Of a stretch of 27,688 nucleotides of DNA, positions 1-8,235 are shown piece by piece. Within the stretch, counting starts at the first letter, position 1, and each line of letters opens with the position of its first letter. The DNA lies in assembly GCA_043760535.1 (NCBI GenBank), contig JAYUOV010000270.1:1-27688 (forward strand), in the 5' to 3' direction. The translations under genes were made by a program, and so were the position numbers. The notes beneath the pieces were generated by a model, which was given only the letters and a program-made list of their open reading frames with translations, had not been told where the DNA came from and made no database searches. Source of the DNA: JAZKFT01 sp043760535. GTDB lineage: Bacteria; Bacteroidota; Bacteroidia; Chitinophagales; Chitinophagaceae.

Positions 1-38
1 CGCATTTGATCTGACTTATTTAATTTCTCATCTTGCAT
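1..38 (-). CDS. Partial 5' end of a minus-strand gene, possibly lpxC (or lpxC-fabZ)
   Basis: An open frame on the minus strand runs off the left edge, reading M-Q-D-E-K-L-N-K-S-D-Q-M-R from an ATG at 38; a second in-frame ATG lies at 5. Only 13 codons are visible, so the product cannot be recognised from sequence. In Bacteroidota the gene downstream of lpxD is usually lpxC (often fused to fabZ), hence the guess. A promoter-like site ends almost at the first ATG, which would make the second ATG, or one beyond the edge, the likelier start. The assignment is inferred from neighbourhood only. Confidence 0.3.
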   Translation of the reverse strand, partial: MQDEKLNKSDQM

Positions 39-41
39 CGT

Positions 42-73
42 GCAAAGGTGATGCCGTAGTATTGATATTCAAA
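42..73 (-). promoter_or_regulatory. Bacteroidota-type promoter reading off the left edge
   Basis: On the minus strand TTTG (70-73) is followed by 19 bases and then CACCTTTGC (42-50). The Bacteroidota housekeeping consensus is TTTG, about 19 bases, then TAnnTTTG; here only the first base of the -7 box differs. It would drive the gene at the left edge separately from lpxD. Sequence match only. Confidence 0.4.
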
Positions 74-111
74 TATGGGGTTGGTAAAACGGATACATTA
101 TAGTAACATAT

Positions 112-1149
112 TTAAGCCTTGCGTAACCCTTCCACAATTCTCTCCAGCTCCTTCAATCGCTTTACCATATCCGGCAGTTTACGAGCCATGGCCTGGCTGC
201 GTAGAGCGGAGGTATAATCAAATGCCGGCGAACCTGTAACAGCTTTACCTGGCTCTATACTTTTACTTACACCACTTTGAGCATTTACCCTGGCGCCATC
301 GCCTATTTGTAAATGGCCTACTATTCCTACCTGTCCGCCAATCATTACGCCTTTGCCCAGTTTGGTGCTGCCGCTAATACCACTTTGGGCGGCTATTACA
401 GTATTGCTACCCACTTCCACATTGTGGGCTATTTGTACCAGGTTATCTATTTTGGCACCGGTTCTTATAATGGTACTGCCAATAGTAGCTCTGTCAATGC
501 TGGTGTTGCTGCCAATTTCCACGCCATCTTCTATTATTACATTGCCTATTTGCGGCACTTTTTTAAAGCTTCCATCGGGCTGTGGGGCAAAGCCAAAACC
601 ATCGCTGCCGATTACAGTGCTGGCATGTACGGTAATATTTTTACCCAGTTTACAATCGTGGTAAATTTTTACGCCAGGCATTATAATAGTACCGTCGCCA
701 ATGGCCACATTATCGCCAATAAATGCCTGCGGAAAAATTTTTACTTCATTACCAATGCTGGCATTTTTACCAATATAGGCAAAGGCGCCTACAAATACAT
801 TTTCGCCAACAGTGGCAGTGTCGTGAATAAACGATGGCTGTTCAATACCAGTAAGCTGCTGGTTTTGTAACTGCTGGTAAGTAGCCAGTAACGTAGCAAA
901 GGCACTATAAGCATCCGGCACCCGTATCAGCGTAGCGTCAATGGTTTGCTTCAGTTCCTGGCTGGCATTAATAATAATAACGCTGGCCCGGGTGGTGTAT
1001 AGATGTTCTTCGTATTTGGGATTGGCCAAAAAAGCCAGCTGGCCGCTTGTGGCCTCTTCTATTTTACCAAAATTATCTACGGTAGCGTATGGGTTGCCTT
1101 CAATGGTGCCATTAACAATGGCTGCAATCTGCGAAGCGGAAAATGTCAT
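112..1149 (-). CDS. lpxD: UDP-3-O-(3-hydroxyacyl)glucosamine N-acyltransferase LpxD
   Basis: LpxD adds the second 3-hydroxyacyl chain, from acyl-ACP, to UDP-3-O-acyl-glucosamine, the third step of lipid A synthesis, in the cytoplasm. The 345-residue length is normal for the family. Residues 1 to about 100 form the uridine-binding N-terminal domain. From about 105 to 315 there are hexapeptide repeats of a left-handed beta helix (many I-G-x-x-V / V-x-I-G-D steps), and the catalytic histidine lies in Q-I-A-H-N-V near residue 242. A short helical tail follows. The ATG at 1149 sits beside a seven-base repeat array. Lipid A genes usually follow on this strand, and the left edge may hold lpxC. Confidence 0.97.
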   Translation of the reverse strand: MTFSASQIAAIVNGTIEGNPYATVDNFGKIEEATSGQLAFLANPKYEEHLYTTRASVIIINASQELKQTIDATLIRVPDAYSAFATLLATYQQLQNQQLTGIEQPSFIHDTATVGENVFVGAFAYIGKNASIGNEVKIFPQAFIGDNVAIGDGTIIMPGVKIYHDCKLGKNITVHASTVIGSDGFGFAPQPDGSFKKVPQIGNVIIEDGVEIGSNTSIDRATIGSTIIRTGAKIDNLVQIAHNVEVGSNTVIAAQSGISGSTKLGKGVMIGGQVGIVGHLQIGDGARVNAQSGVSKSIEPGKAVTGSPAFDYTSALRSQAMARKLPDMVKRLKELERIVEGLRKA

Positions 1150-1153
1150 ACCA

Positions 1154-1188
1154 ATTTACGATTTACGATTTGGGATTTACGATTTTAA
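1154..1188. repeat. Five-unit heptamer array upstream of lpxD
   Basis: Five consecutive seven-base units read ATTTACG, ATTTACG, ATTTGGG, ATTTACG, ATTTTAA on the plus strand. The array begins 5 bp outside the lpxD start codon, so it lies in the lpxD leader and between lpxD and the end of the ABC-3C operon. Confidence 0.75.
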
Positions 1189-1229
1189 ATGAGTCTTGAA
1201 AAATAAAATATTGAGAATGTTCACCAGTT

Positions 1230-2993
1230 CTAAAAACTAAACTCAAATAATTTTCCTTCGTCGCCTGAATCATTTAATGTTAAACAGATTTCTTTTTCAG
1301 TAAAGGTTTTTAGCATCTCATTGGGAATGTCGTGTTCAATTGAAGTGAATATGTATTGAAGATTGTATTCAATACAATACCTTCTAACGATACTGATAAA
1401 ATTTGCCTTTTTTCTGTTGTCAAGTCCTTCAAGTGCTCCGTCATGATAAACGAAACGATAAAAAGAGTTCTTGTGATAAGCTACCAAGACGGCTAAGTCA
1501 AAAGAAATGCAAAGCATTTTTTGATAAGTGTTTCCTTTTCCTTCTGCTGTAATGTCAACCTCATTTTCTTTCGTTACTTCAACTATAAATTCTACATTTC
1601 CTTGTTTATTCGGTTTGGTATAGATTAATGCAGGTGAATTGAAAATGTATTTGAAAATATTATGGAACAGTCTTTTTATTTCAGAATAATAAACACTGTC
1701 ATTATTTCTAATTGCTGATTGTATTTCATCTTTTAACTTTTCTAATACTTCATTTTGTTTCTTTATTTCTTGATTGAAAATTTCAATTTTATCAATGCTT
1801 TTCAGTTTCTCATCTAGTCGTGATACCTCGCCTTCTATTTTTGTCAAGTCAATCTGATATGACTTAAATTTTTTGAATGAATCTTTATCTTTCAAAACGG
1901 AAAGAATTTGATTTCTTTTATTATCATAACTCTGTAAAGCAACTCTTATATCTTTCAATTGCTTTGTCAGCATTACAATTTTTTCTTCAAGGTATTTGTT
2001 CCGTTCCTCTGTTATTCGCTTGTTGAATTCTTCAAGGGATTTGTAATCCTTTACAAGATTATCAGGGAAAAATACTTCTGCTTCTGAATAAATGCGTTTT
2101 AACTGATCTATATCAAACGAAATATTTTGAGAGAATGATTGTTTTGTTTTGTCTAAATCAAATTCCAAATTGTATTCGGCTGAGTTCAATTCTGAAATGT
2201 GGCTTTCAACATCTTCTACAAGTTCCTTATTTAGATTTCTCTCTTGCTGATAGAAATTGAAATTGTCAATTTGTTCCTGTAATTCTTTTTGTTCAGCTGT
2301 CTTTAAATCAATGGCACCTTTAATCTTATCTACTTCCTCAGTATCAACAGCAAATTTATTTTTTAAGCCACTAACAAAGGTTTTTTGCTCTGTAATCCTA
2401 GCCTCTGTTTCGTATTTTTCATTCAAAAGACTGCCATTAAAACCAAGCAAATCAAAAACAAACGGTTTCCAATAAATATCTTTCCCTTTAAATTTCGAAA
2501 GCTGAAAAACATCACTGTAATCTTTTTGCGATCTCAAAAAATATGTTACGGACTTTCTGTATTGCCATTGGCTAAGAATGTCAAATGCCAGATAATCATT
2601 TAGAGTAGTTAAGGCTTTTTCGAACGAAATACTAGGTTTGTCCCAAACTTCATCATGTAAAAGGATAGATGAAATTGTTGTTTCCTTGAAAGAAATTTTT
2701 GTCGGCGTATCAACGGTTCGTTTTATTGTGAGATACTCCCCGCTGTTTAGAAGAATTTCAAGAAAGAAAACATAACCAGAAAATTTTTCCTGATAAGTTT
2801 TGAAAATATGTTCTTCTTTCACTTCTTTTAAAAGCATGAAGTCAATCACACCAATCAATGTTGTTTTACCAAGATTGTGTGAATCCTTATTGAGGTCAAG
2901 TTTCTTGGTAACCTTAGCCAACACAAGGTTTAGTCCATCGTTGAAAACGATGTTCTTAAACCTTTTATTTGCATATAATTGACTGAGTTTCAT
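1230..2993 (-). CDS. DUF2326-type ABC/SMC-like ATPase of an ABC-three-component (ABC-3C) system
   Basis: This is a 587-residue coiled-coil ATPase. A Walker A-like D-S-H-N-L-G-K-T-T lies at residues 37-45, a long charged coiled-coil-rich region spans about 195-440, and a C-terminal ATPase half carries Y-H-D-G-A-L-E-G-L-D at about 516-525, followed by a switch-like stretch ending in S-I-E-H-D. This split-ATPase layout with an atypical Walker B is that of DUF2326 proteins, the ATPase part of ABC-3C conflict systems, which are thought to sense invasion and license an effector. Its ATG overlaps the stop of the middle component by 4 bp, so translation is probably coupled. The gene is visibly more AT-rich than lpxD and the HD gene on either side, suggesting transfer. 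Anti-phage function is inferred from the family. Confidence 0.85.
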   Translation of the reverse strand: MKLSQLYANKRFKNIVFNDGLNLVLAKVTKKLDLNKDSHNLGKTTLIGVIDFMLLKEVKEEHIFKTYQEKFSGYVFFLEILLNSGEYLTIKRTVDTPTKISFKETTISSILLHDEVWDKPSISFEKALTTLNDYLAFDILSQWQYRKSVTYFLRSQKDYSDVFQLSKFKGKDIYWKPFVFDLLGFNGSLLNEKYETEARITEQKTFVSGLKNKFAVDTEEVDKIKGAIDLKTAEQKELQEQIDNFNFYQQERNLNKELVEDVESHISELNSAEYNLEFDLDKTKQSFSQNISFDIDQLKRIYSEAEVFFPDNLVKDYKSLEEFNKRITEERNKYLEEKIVMLTKQLKDIRVALQSYDNKRNQILSVLKDKDSFKKFKSYQIDLTKIEGEVSRLDEKLKSIDKIEIFNQEIKKQNEVLEKLKDEIQSAIRNNDSVYYSEIKRLFHNIFKYIFNSPALIYTKPNKQGNVEFIVEVTKENEVDITAEGKGNTYQKMLCISFDLAVLVAYHKNSFYRFVYHDGALEGLDNRKKANFISIVRRYCIEYNLQYIFTSIEHDIPNEMLKTFTEKEICLTLNDSGDEGKLFEFSF

Positions 2994-3226
2994 TTGATAA
3001 ATTCTATTGTGTCAATGTCTTTTTGATATTCAATTTTCCCCAAGATATAGAGGAAGCTAAGTGTGGGAATGAAAACATCTTTTGCACTATTGCCTCTTGC
3101 TAAAATCACTTTCTCTAACAACTCATCGTATTTAACCGCTCCATCTTCTTTAATGATATTCAGAATCACTCCCCCTAAATTTAGGAGAGAAAGATTGAGG
3201 TCAAGGTATTTATGAGGTGCTAACAT
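2990..3226 (-). CDS. ABC-3C middle component (MC6-like small protein)
   Basis: This is a 78-residue protein starting M-L-A-P-H-K-Y-L-D-L-N-L-S, followed by a predicted helix-turn-helix-like or winged fold (I-I-K-E-D-G-A-V-K-Y-D-E-L, then F-I-P-T-L-S-F-L-Y-I-L-G-K-I-E). Small proteins of this shape between an effector and a DUF2326 ATPase are the middle components of ABC-3C systems; the start and the L-x-F-L-Y-x-L-G-K-I motif match what I know of class MC6. Its start overlaps the stop of the upstream effector gene by 7 bp, and its stop overlaps the ATPase start by 4 bp. It probably bridges effector and ATPase; the exact class number is from memory. Confidence 0.8.
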   Translation of the reverse strand: MLAPHKYLDLNLSLLNLGGVILNIIKEDGAVKYDELLEKVILARGNSAKDVFIPTLSFLYILGKIEYQKDIDTIEFIK

Positions 3227-4167
3227 GCTGTTTTTCCAATGTCGCAGTTAAAATACATGAAATGCAAAAATACCCTTACAATTCTTCTTATGTCCTTTAG
3301 TTTGTCTTCATTATTTCCTACGGTATAAGCAATAAGGTGTTCGATGATGTGTTCAAATTTGGGAAAACGACTCCGCTCTATCGTTATAACACCTTGCAAA
3401 TCACTAACAGTATTTGAATACATTCTAGTGTAAGCCTCATTTTTGGGATTACAAAGGAACTTTTCAATTTCATCAAAATATTGAAGTGAATGGGTTTTCA
3501 TAAGTTCAAAATAATCTTTACCCAAATTATTCAATTCATTTTTCTTTTCCTTGTCAATAACAGTGAATGATGTTATGTAATTTTTAGCTTCTGTAGAAAT
3601 GGCTTTACTGTGTTCGAAAAAAACAATTATCACATCTCTTAATTCCTTTTCGTAAAAACGAAGTGGTGCTTGAAATTTATAAAGTCCGAATTGGTTAGCT
3701 ATTTGGGGATAGTCATTCAGATAAGTAGATATTTGTTCCCTGCCGATTATCTCGACATTCCTAATCCCCAATCCATCTTGTAACATCTTTACAATAGCTG
3801 GGTGAGCACCTCCAGATAGTTTTCTATTTGTAAAAATTATGTAATTATCAAATGGTGTAGAAATTATTATTTCTTTAAGCCGTGTAAGCTCTTTAGATAA
3901 AACACTTGTCTGATTTACGGAAAAGTCATTGTCAGAGCAGCTTGAATTAGCTGTTTTGGTGTGTTTTGCCTGAATATTAAATGTTCCAGTCCAAGGTGCC
4001 GTAATAGAAGGAAAATATTCTGCAGTTCCGGTGAACCAACTATCTTTCGCACCATCTTTACCAGATGAAAATGTTTTACTACCGATACCTAAAATTTCCT
4101 TGCAAATACGAATAACAAGGTCCTCAAACTCCTCGTCTGTTAAATTTTCAAATGGAAATTGGTTCAT
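3220..4167 (-). CDS. ABC-3C effector with N-terminal restriction-endonuclease-like domain
   Basis: Using the ATG at 4167 gives 315 residues; a TTG at 4188 would add seven residues but has no visible advantage. The N-terminal 70 residues look like a PD-(D/E)xK nuclease of the Mrr type: F-E-N-L-T-D-E-E-F-E-D-L-V, then S-G-K-D-G-A-K-D (D38, D42), then F-N-I-Q-A-K (Q66-A-K68). Residues 75-175 continue the fold (I-I-F-T-N-R-K-L-S-G-G). The C-terminal 140 residues are helical with no recognised motif, and are presumably the domain that contacts the middle component. It is first in a three-gene operon with the middle component and the ATPase, so it is probably the DNA-cutting effector. The operon starts 93 bp after the HD gene stop on the same strand. 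Confidence 0.8.
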   Translation of the reverse strand: MNQFPFENLTDEEFEDLVIRICKEILGIGSKTFSSGKDGAKDSWFTGTAEYFPSITAPWTGTFNIQAKHTKTANSSCSDNDFSVNQTSVLSKELTRLKEIIISTPFDNYIIFTNRKLSGGAHPAIVKMLQDGLGIRNVEIIGREQISTYLNDYPQIANQFGLYKFQAPLRFYEKELRDVIIVFFEHSKAISTEAKNYITSFTVIDKEKKNELNNLGKDYFELMKTHSLQYFDEIEKFLCNPKNEAYTRMYSNTVSDLQGVITIERSRFPKFEHIIEHLIAYTVGNNEDKLKDIRRIVRVFLHFMYFNCDIGKTAC

Positions 4168-4260
4168 AAATCTTGGAGCGTTTCTCAAATATGCTAGATG
4201 TCAATTAATTTTCTGGATAGTTTCATTGGCTTATAATTCGAAATACCTTAACACACCATC

Positions 4261-5448
4261 CTACTGTACGTAACAAATATAATATTTAAGCACCGTGGCG
4301 GCGAGGCTGTTTTGTATCAGTGCGTTATCTACCTCAGAAATGTCTTTTACCGATCCGTCTTTAAACAAAATGTGGATGCGTTCGTCGCTGCTGTCGTAGG
4401 TGGTGGTGCCTACCGTGCCGGTAAAAATAAGGTAGCCAGCCTCGGCATCGGCAATACCATGTCTTTCCATCGCTTCCTGTTTTTTTTGTGCAATGAATAC
4501 CTCATCAAACGCTTCGGTATTAAATTTTATTTTAAGCAACCTTCGGTTAAGAATGCCGCCGCACAATGCCGCCAGCACTTTATCGGGGTGGTGCTGCCAT
4601 TGCTTTATGGCCATCATAACATCATAATCGTCCAATGCCACAAAGCGTTGCAGCAGCTCTTCCGAATGGATATCGAAGCTATCTTTTTGTAAAAAATAAT
4701 CGATTGTAGTACCGCTATCTGGTGCTACCTGCCTTGCCCGACTGATAATCTTTTTAAGCATTTGCTCGGCTACCAGCACGGTTTTGTGCAGGTACACCTG
4801 CCAGTACATCAGCCTGCGGCTTACCAAAAACTTTTCGATGCTGTAAATGGCTTTTTCTTCCACCATTAGTTCGCCGTTGTGTACGGTAAACATATTGATG
4901 ATACGGTCGTACCCAATTACGCCTTCGCTTACGCCGGTAAAAAAACTGTCACGGGTAAGGTAGTCCATGCGGTCCACATCAAGCTGTCCGCTGATGAGTT
5001 GGTGCAAATATTTTTTGGGGTAAACGTCTGTAAAAATATCGATGGCCATTTGCAGCTGCCCGTTGAACTCCTGGTTGAGCTGGTGCATTATCTGCAGGCT
5101 CATTTCTTCGTGGTGTACGCCGGGCATTAACGCACCTTCCAGTGCATGGCTGTAAGGGCCATGGCCGGCGTCGTGTAGCAGTATGGCTATTTTGGCTGCT
5201 ATTTCTTCTTCGGTAGTAATGTCGTTGCCTTTTCGTTTCAGCTCTTCTAAAGCCAGACACATCAGGTGGTAGGCACCCAGCGAATGGTGCATTCTTGTAT
5301 GCACTGCCCCTGGATACACCAGCGATGCGAGTGCCATTTGGTGAATCCGCCGTAACCTTTGATAGTATGGATGTGCCACTATCTGCAACACCAGCGGATG
5401 CTGCAGCGTAATGAACCCGTACACCGGATCGTTAATAATTTTTCGCAT
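4261..5448 (-). CDS. HD-domain phosphohydrolase (SAMHD1/dGTPase-like family)
   Basis: This is a 395-residue protein of the HD superfamily. Metal-binding residues are visible: H-T-R-M-H-H-S-L-G at 50-58, L-L-H-D-A-G-H-G-P-Y-S-H at 90-101 (H92, D93), and D-V-D-R-M-D-Y-L-T-R-D further on, the third aspartate site. The family includes dNTP triphosphohydrolases; the natural substrate of the Bacteroidota members is not established, so a nucleotide phosphohydrolase is the safe call. The ATG at 5448 is followed by M-R-K-I-I-N-D-P-V-Y-G-F, the normal N-terminus. In many Bacteroidota this gene lies next to lpxD and porX; here the ABC-3C operon separates it from lpxD and the toxin-antitoxin pair separates it from porX. 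Confidence 0.9.
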   Translation of the reverse strand: MRKIINDPVYGFITLQHPLVLQIVAHPYYQRLRRIHQMALASLVYPGAVHTRMHHSLGAYHLMCLALEELKRKGNDITTEEEIAAKIAILLHDAGHGPYSHALEGALMPGVHHEEMSLQIMHQLNQEFNGQLQMAIDIFTDVYPKKYLHQLISGQLDVDRMDYLTRDSFFTGVSEGVIGYDRIINMFTVHNGELMVEEKAIYSIEKFLVSRRLMYWQVYLHKTVLVAEQMLKKIISRARQVAPDSGTTIDYFLQKDSFDIHSEELLQRFVALDDYDVMMAIKQWQHHPDKVLAALCGGILNRRLLKIKFNTEAFDEVFIAQKKQEAMERHGIADAEAGYLIFTGTVGTTTYDSSDERIHILFKDGSVKDISEVDNALIQNSLAATVLKYYICYVQ

Positions 5449-5520
5449 GGCGGCAAAGCTAAGGGAAGGATGGGGTAGGGTGCGGATGGAAAAAGAGATA
5501 GTAGTTGGGGCAAGGGTCAG

Positions 5521-5914
5521 CTACAATACCTCCCAGTCCAGCCTGTCCACTTCTTTAAAATGGCCGTCTCTACTAATTAATTTTAATTGATGTTGAATTG
5601 CAATAGTTGCAATCCAAACATCATTTTCGGGAATGGGTTTTCCCTTTTTTTCGCAATCCGGTTTTTATTCCTCCGTAAATTTCAGTTGTTTCCGCATCAG
5701 GCATCAGAATACTATATTGGACTTTGATTGCTACAATTCCAGCAATAATTTTTGTGATACGGGTAGAATTATAAGCACCAAAGTACATTTCGCCAATAAC
5801 AATAAGTGGAATGAAAACATCGTCGGCTACATCAATTTTATTTGCTAAGGCCGTATCTCCTTCAAGCAAGGCACTTACAATATTAGTGTCAAGGAGTATA
5901 TTATTTCCAGTCAT
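5521..5914 (-). pseudogene. PIN-domain toxin (VapC-like), frameshifted
   Basis: The start is taken at the ATG at 5914, which overlaps the antitoxin stop by 14 bp and gives M-T-G-N-N-I-L-L-D-T-N. The first 92 codons encode a VapC-type PIN ribonuclease with D9 and E42. At 5637-5651 an A/G-rich run (minus strand: seven A, three G, four A) throws the frame, giving T-H-S-R-K and a stop near 5621. Removing one A restores G-K-P-I-P-E-N-D-V-W-I-A and then S-R-D-G-H-F, ending at 5521, a normal 130-residue toxin whose third and fourth acidic residues (D98, D116) lie beyond the shift. As read, the product lacks half its active site. It is either a real inactivating mutation or a homopolymer sequencing error. 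Confidence 0.8.
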
Positions 5915-6131
5915 GGAGATTGATTTGTTCGCAATGTTCTTCAATTACCTTATTTATTTCTGCGGCATCCTCTTTGCTCCATAAGCCTGCAAATTGATGG
6001 GCTGAAACACGTTTTAGAACACTATTTTCACCAGATTTATCTAGTGCTATTTCTACCTCATTAAGTGTTAGCTCATCATTTGTTGCAATGAGTTTTTCAA
6101 TAAGGTGTATTTTCTTGGCATCAGAATACAT
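5901..6131 (-). CDS. Antitoxin partner of the PIN toxin
   Basis: This is a 76-residue acidic, helical protein starting M-Y-S-D-A-K-K-I-H-L-I-E-K-L-I-A. The central S-A-H-Q-F-A-G-L-W-S-K-E-D-A-A-E-I region is probably the toxin-binding part. I recognise no named DNA-binding domain beyond a possible N-terminal helical unit. The assignment rests on its position immediately upstream of, and overlapping by 14 bp, a PIN-domain toxin gene, with the size and order typical of type II toxin-antitoxin pairs. Since the toxin is frameshifted, the antitoxin may be retained without an active partner. Confidence 0.75.
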   Translation of the reverse strand: MYSDAKKIHLIEKLIATNDELTLNEVEIALDKSGENSVLKRVSAHQFAGLWSKEDAAEINKVIEEHCEQINLHDWK

Positions 6132-6312
6132 AACTACAGTTTGAAAATGAAAGGTAAAATAATATAATGATGCTGATAAAACGTCTAAGGTGAATATGTT
6201 TCCTTAATTCCTCCATTTTGTTAAAATACCCCCACTTGTTTATTCCTTCTGCTTTGGTGTTAGTAAAAAATTACTTTTGTTGGTATAGTGAGGGGAAGGT
6301 AAATAGCAGCCC

Positions 6313-6347
6313 ATCCGGCCTTCGGCCACCTTCTCCTACAGAGAAGG
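6313..6347. repeat. Pair of small hairpins in the porX upstream region
   Basis: Two adjacent inverted repeats lie here: GGCC-TTC-GGCC (6318-6328) and CCTTCTC-CTACA-GAGAAGG (6329-6347, perfect seven-base arms). They lie 24 bp before a 55-bp dispersed repeat. The sequence type is REP-like, and there is no coding frame. Confidence 0.65.
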
Positions 6348-6370
6348 AAAGCTGAACAAGGATATGTTAA

Positions 6371-6425
6371 TGAACGGAGTTCCGTAATGCTACGGGATTA
6401 AAAACGTTCGCCAATGTCGCCTCAT
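6371..6425. repeat. 55-bp dispersed hairpin repeat, copy 1
   Basis: This segment matches 15469-15523 at 51 of 55 positions in the same orientation. Its core is the CCGTA-ATGC-TACGG hairpin; the other copy has CCCGTA-ATGC-TACGGG. The conserved right half contains AACGTTCGCCAATGTCGCC. It sits 50 bp before porX. The region 6132-6475 otherwise holds only the small hairpins and no gene that I can see. Confidence 0.8.
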
Positions 6426-6475
6426 AGTAGTACAATTGCTGGTTACCCAATTAAAAAAAACGCACAAACAACAAT

Positions 6476-8032
6476 ATGAGCATAGCTAAAATTTTGTGGA
6501 TAGACGATGAGATTGACAGCCTGAAAAGCCAAGTGATGTTTTTACAAAGTAAGGGTTACGAAGTGGCCACGTTTACCAATGGCTACGATGGCATTGATTA
6601 TGTAAAGGAAAATATAGTAGATGTAGTGCTGCTGGATGAAACCATGCCCGGCATTACCGGTCTGGAAACGCTGGCCAAAATTAAGGAGCTATACAGCGGC
6701 ATCCCCATCGTTCTGATTACCAAAAACGAGACAGAAAACCTGATGGATGAAGCTATCGGCAGCCAGATAAGCGATTACCTGATAAAACCCGTAAACCCAA
6801 ACCAGGTGCTGCTTTCGCTAAAAAAAATACTGGATAATAAACGCCTGGTGGCCGAAAAAACCACCAGCAGCTACCAGCAGGAATTTCGCAACCTGTTTAT
6901 GGCACTTAACAGCAACCCCGATTACAACGAGTGGATGGACATTTACAAAAAACTGGTGTACTGGGAAATGGAAATGGAAAAAAGCGACAGCCCCGAAATG
7001 CAGGAAGTTTTCCACACACAGAAAAATGAGGCGAACACCGAATTTTTTAAGTTTATAAGCAAAAACTATAGCCGCTGGGTTACCAGTAAAAGCAGCGATG
7101 CACCGGTAATGAGCCATACATTAATGGCACAAAAAGTGCTGCCACATGTTGAGAAAGGAGTCCCCACCTTTTTTATATTGGTAGATAACCTACGGCTGGA
7201 TCAATGGAAAGCCATTCAACATATTTGGGCCGAAAGCTTTCGCATATTGGAGGAAGATACTTTTTATAGCATTTTGCCCACGGCTACGCAATATTGCCGC
7301 AATGCCATTTTTGCGGGCATGATGCCCATTGACATAGAAAAAACTTACCCGATACAGTGGAAAAATGATGATGAAGAAGGTGGTAAAAACCTATACGAAG
7401 AAGAGTTTTTCCGTGGGCAGCTAAAACGGGCAAGGAGGGAAGACATTAAGTTTAGCTATACCAAAGTGGTACACCATAACGATGGCCAACAACTGCTGAA
7501 TAACATCCACAACCTGCTAAGCAACGACCTTAATATTATCGTGTACAATTTTGTAGATATGATGAGCCATGCCCGTACCGAAATGGAAGTGCTGAAAGAA
7601 CTGGCCAGCGACGAGATAAGCTACCGAAGTATTACCCAAAGTTGGTTTGAGCATAGCCCGCTGCACCAGGCATTGAAAAAAATAGCCGATAAAAACATAC
7701 GGATTGTGCTGGCTACAGACCATGGCAGTGTGCGGGTACAAAGCCCAAGTAAAGTAATTGGCGACAAACAAACTACCGCCAACCTGCGCTACAAACATGG
7801 CCGCAACCTTAACTACGAAGCCAAAGATGTACTGGCCTTTCGGGATCCACGAGATGCAGGATTGCCCGTGCCTAACGTAAACTCTTCGTTTATTTTTGCG
7901 AAAGAAGATAAGTTTTTGTGCTACCCCAATAACTATAATTACTACGTAAATTATTACCGAAACACGTTTCAGCATGGCGGCATTAGCCTAGAAGAAATGA
8001 TTATACCAGTGATTAAAATGCAGAGCAAATAA
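6476..8032 (+). CDS. porX: PorX, response regulator with PglZ domain (type IX secretion)
   Basis: This is a 518-residue protein. Residues 1-125 are a CheY-like receiver with the acidic pair D10-D11, phospho-acceptor D54 in V-V-L-L-D-E-T-M-P-G, and the conserved lysine in Y-L-I-K-P. After a helical linker, residues about 210-515 form a PglZ/alkaline-phosphatase-superfamily domain (V-D-N-L-R-L-D-Q-W, A-T-D-H-G-S-V-R-V, H-G-G-I-S-L-E-E-M-I-I-P). This architecture is PorX, partner of the kinase PorY, which controls type IX secretion and has phosphodiesterase activity in characterised members. The ATG at 6476 follows an A-rich leader. Its presence implies that the organism has type IX secretion. 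The upstream 344 bp is repeat-rich, so control may differ from relatives. Confidence 0.95.
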   Translation: MSIAKILWIDDEIDSLKSQVMFLQSKGYEVATFTNGYDGIDYVKENIVDVVLLDETMPGITGLETLAKIKELYSGIPIVLITKNETENLMDEAIGSQISDYLIKPVNPNQVLLSLKKILDNKRLVAEKTTSSYQQEFRNLFMALNSNPDYNEWMDIYKKLVYWEMEMEKSDSPEMQEVFHTQKNEANTEFFKFISKNYSRWVTSKSSDAPVMSHTLMAQKVLPHVEKGVPTFFILVDNLRLDQWKAIQHIWAESFRILEEDTFYSILPTATQYCRNAIFAGMMPIDIEKTYPIQWKNDDEEGGKNLYEEEFFRGQLKRARREDIKFSYTKVVHHNDGQQLLNNIHNLLSNDLNIIVYNFVDMMSHARTEMEVLKELASDEISYRSITQSWFEHSPLHQALKKIADKNIRIVLATDHGSVRVQSPSKVIGDKQTTANLRYKHGRNLNYEAKDVLAFRDPRDAGLPVPNVNSSFIFAKEDKFLCYPNNYNYYVNYYRNTFQHGGISLEEMIIPVIKMQSK

Positions 8033-8161
8033 GATTTCCCCGCTTTTTTTTCTGCCATTACAGGCAATTGATTAAAAGGGAAAATCCAATTTTCAAAAAA
8101 AGGATTTCTGCTACAATTCTTTGAACCTTTCATTGTAATCAACATCATTTATTAAGCATGC

Positions 8162-8193
8162 TTTGTGGATAAACTAAGCCTCTATATCCTTGC
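8162..8193 (+). promoter_or_regulatory. Bacteroidota-type promoter for the 90-residue gene
   Basis: TTTG at 8162-8165 is followed by 19 bases and then TATCCTTGC at 8185-8193, one base from the TAnnTTTG consensus. Transcription would begin near 8198-8202, about 35 bases before the ATG at 8236. Confidence 0.55.
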
Positions 8194-8235
8194 ATCAGCA
8201 TTACATTTGTTACGCAAACGGATAGTAATAAAAAC

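Noticed and set aside
313..870. Long plus-strand frame opposite lpxD
   Set aside because: It is the antisense shadow of a clear LpxD; the translation has no domain and reflects the codon bias of the hexapeptide repeats.
6253..6279. Promoter candidate before porX (TTTG ... TACTTTTG)
   Set aside because: The -7 box is exact but the spacing is only 15 bases, too short for the usual pattern, and it lies 197 bp from the gene.
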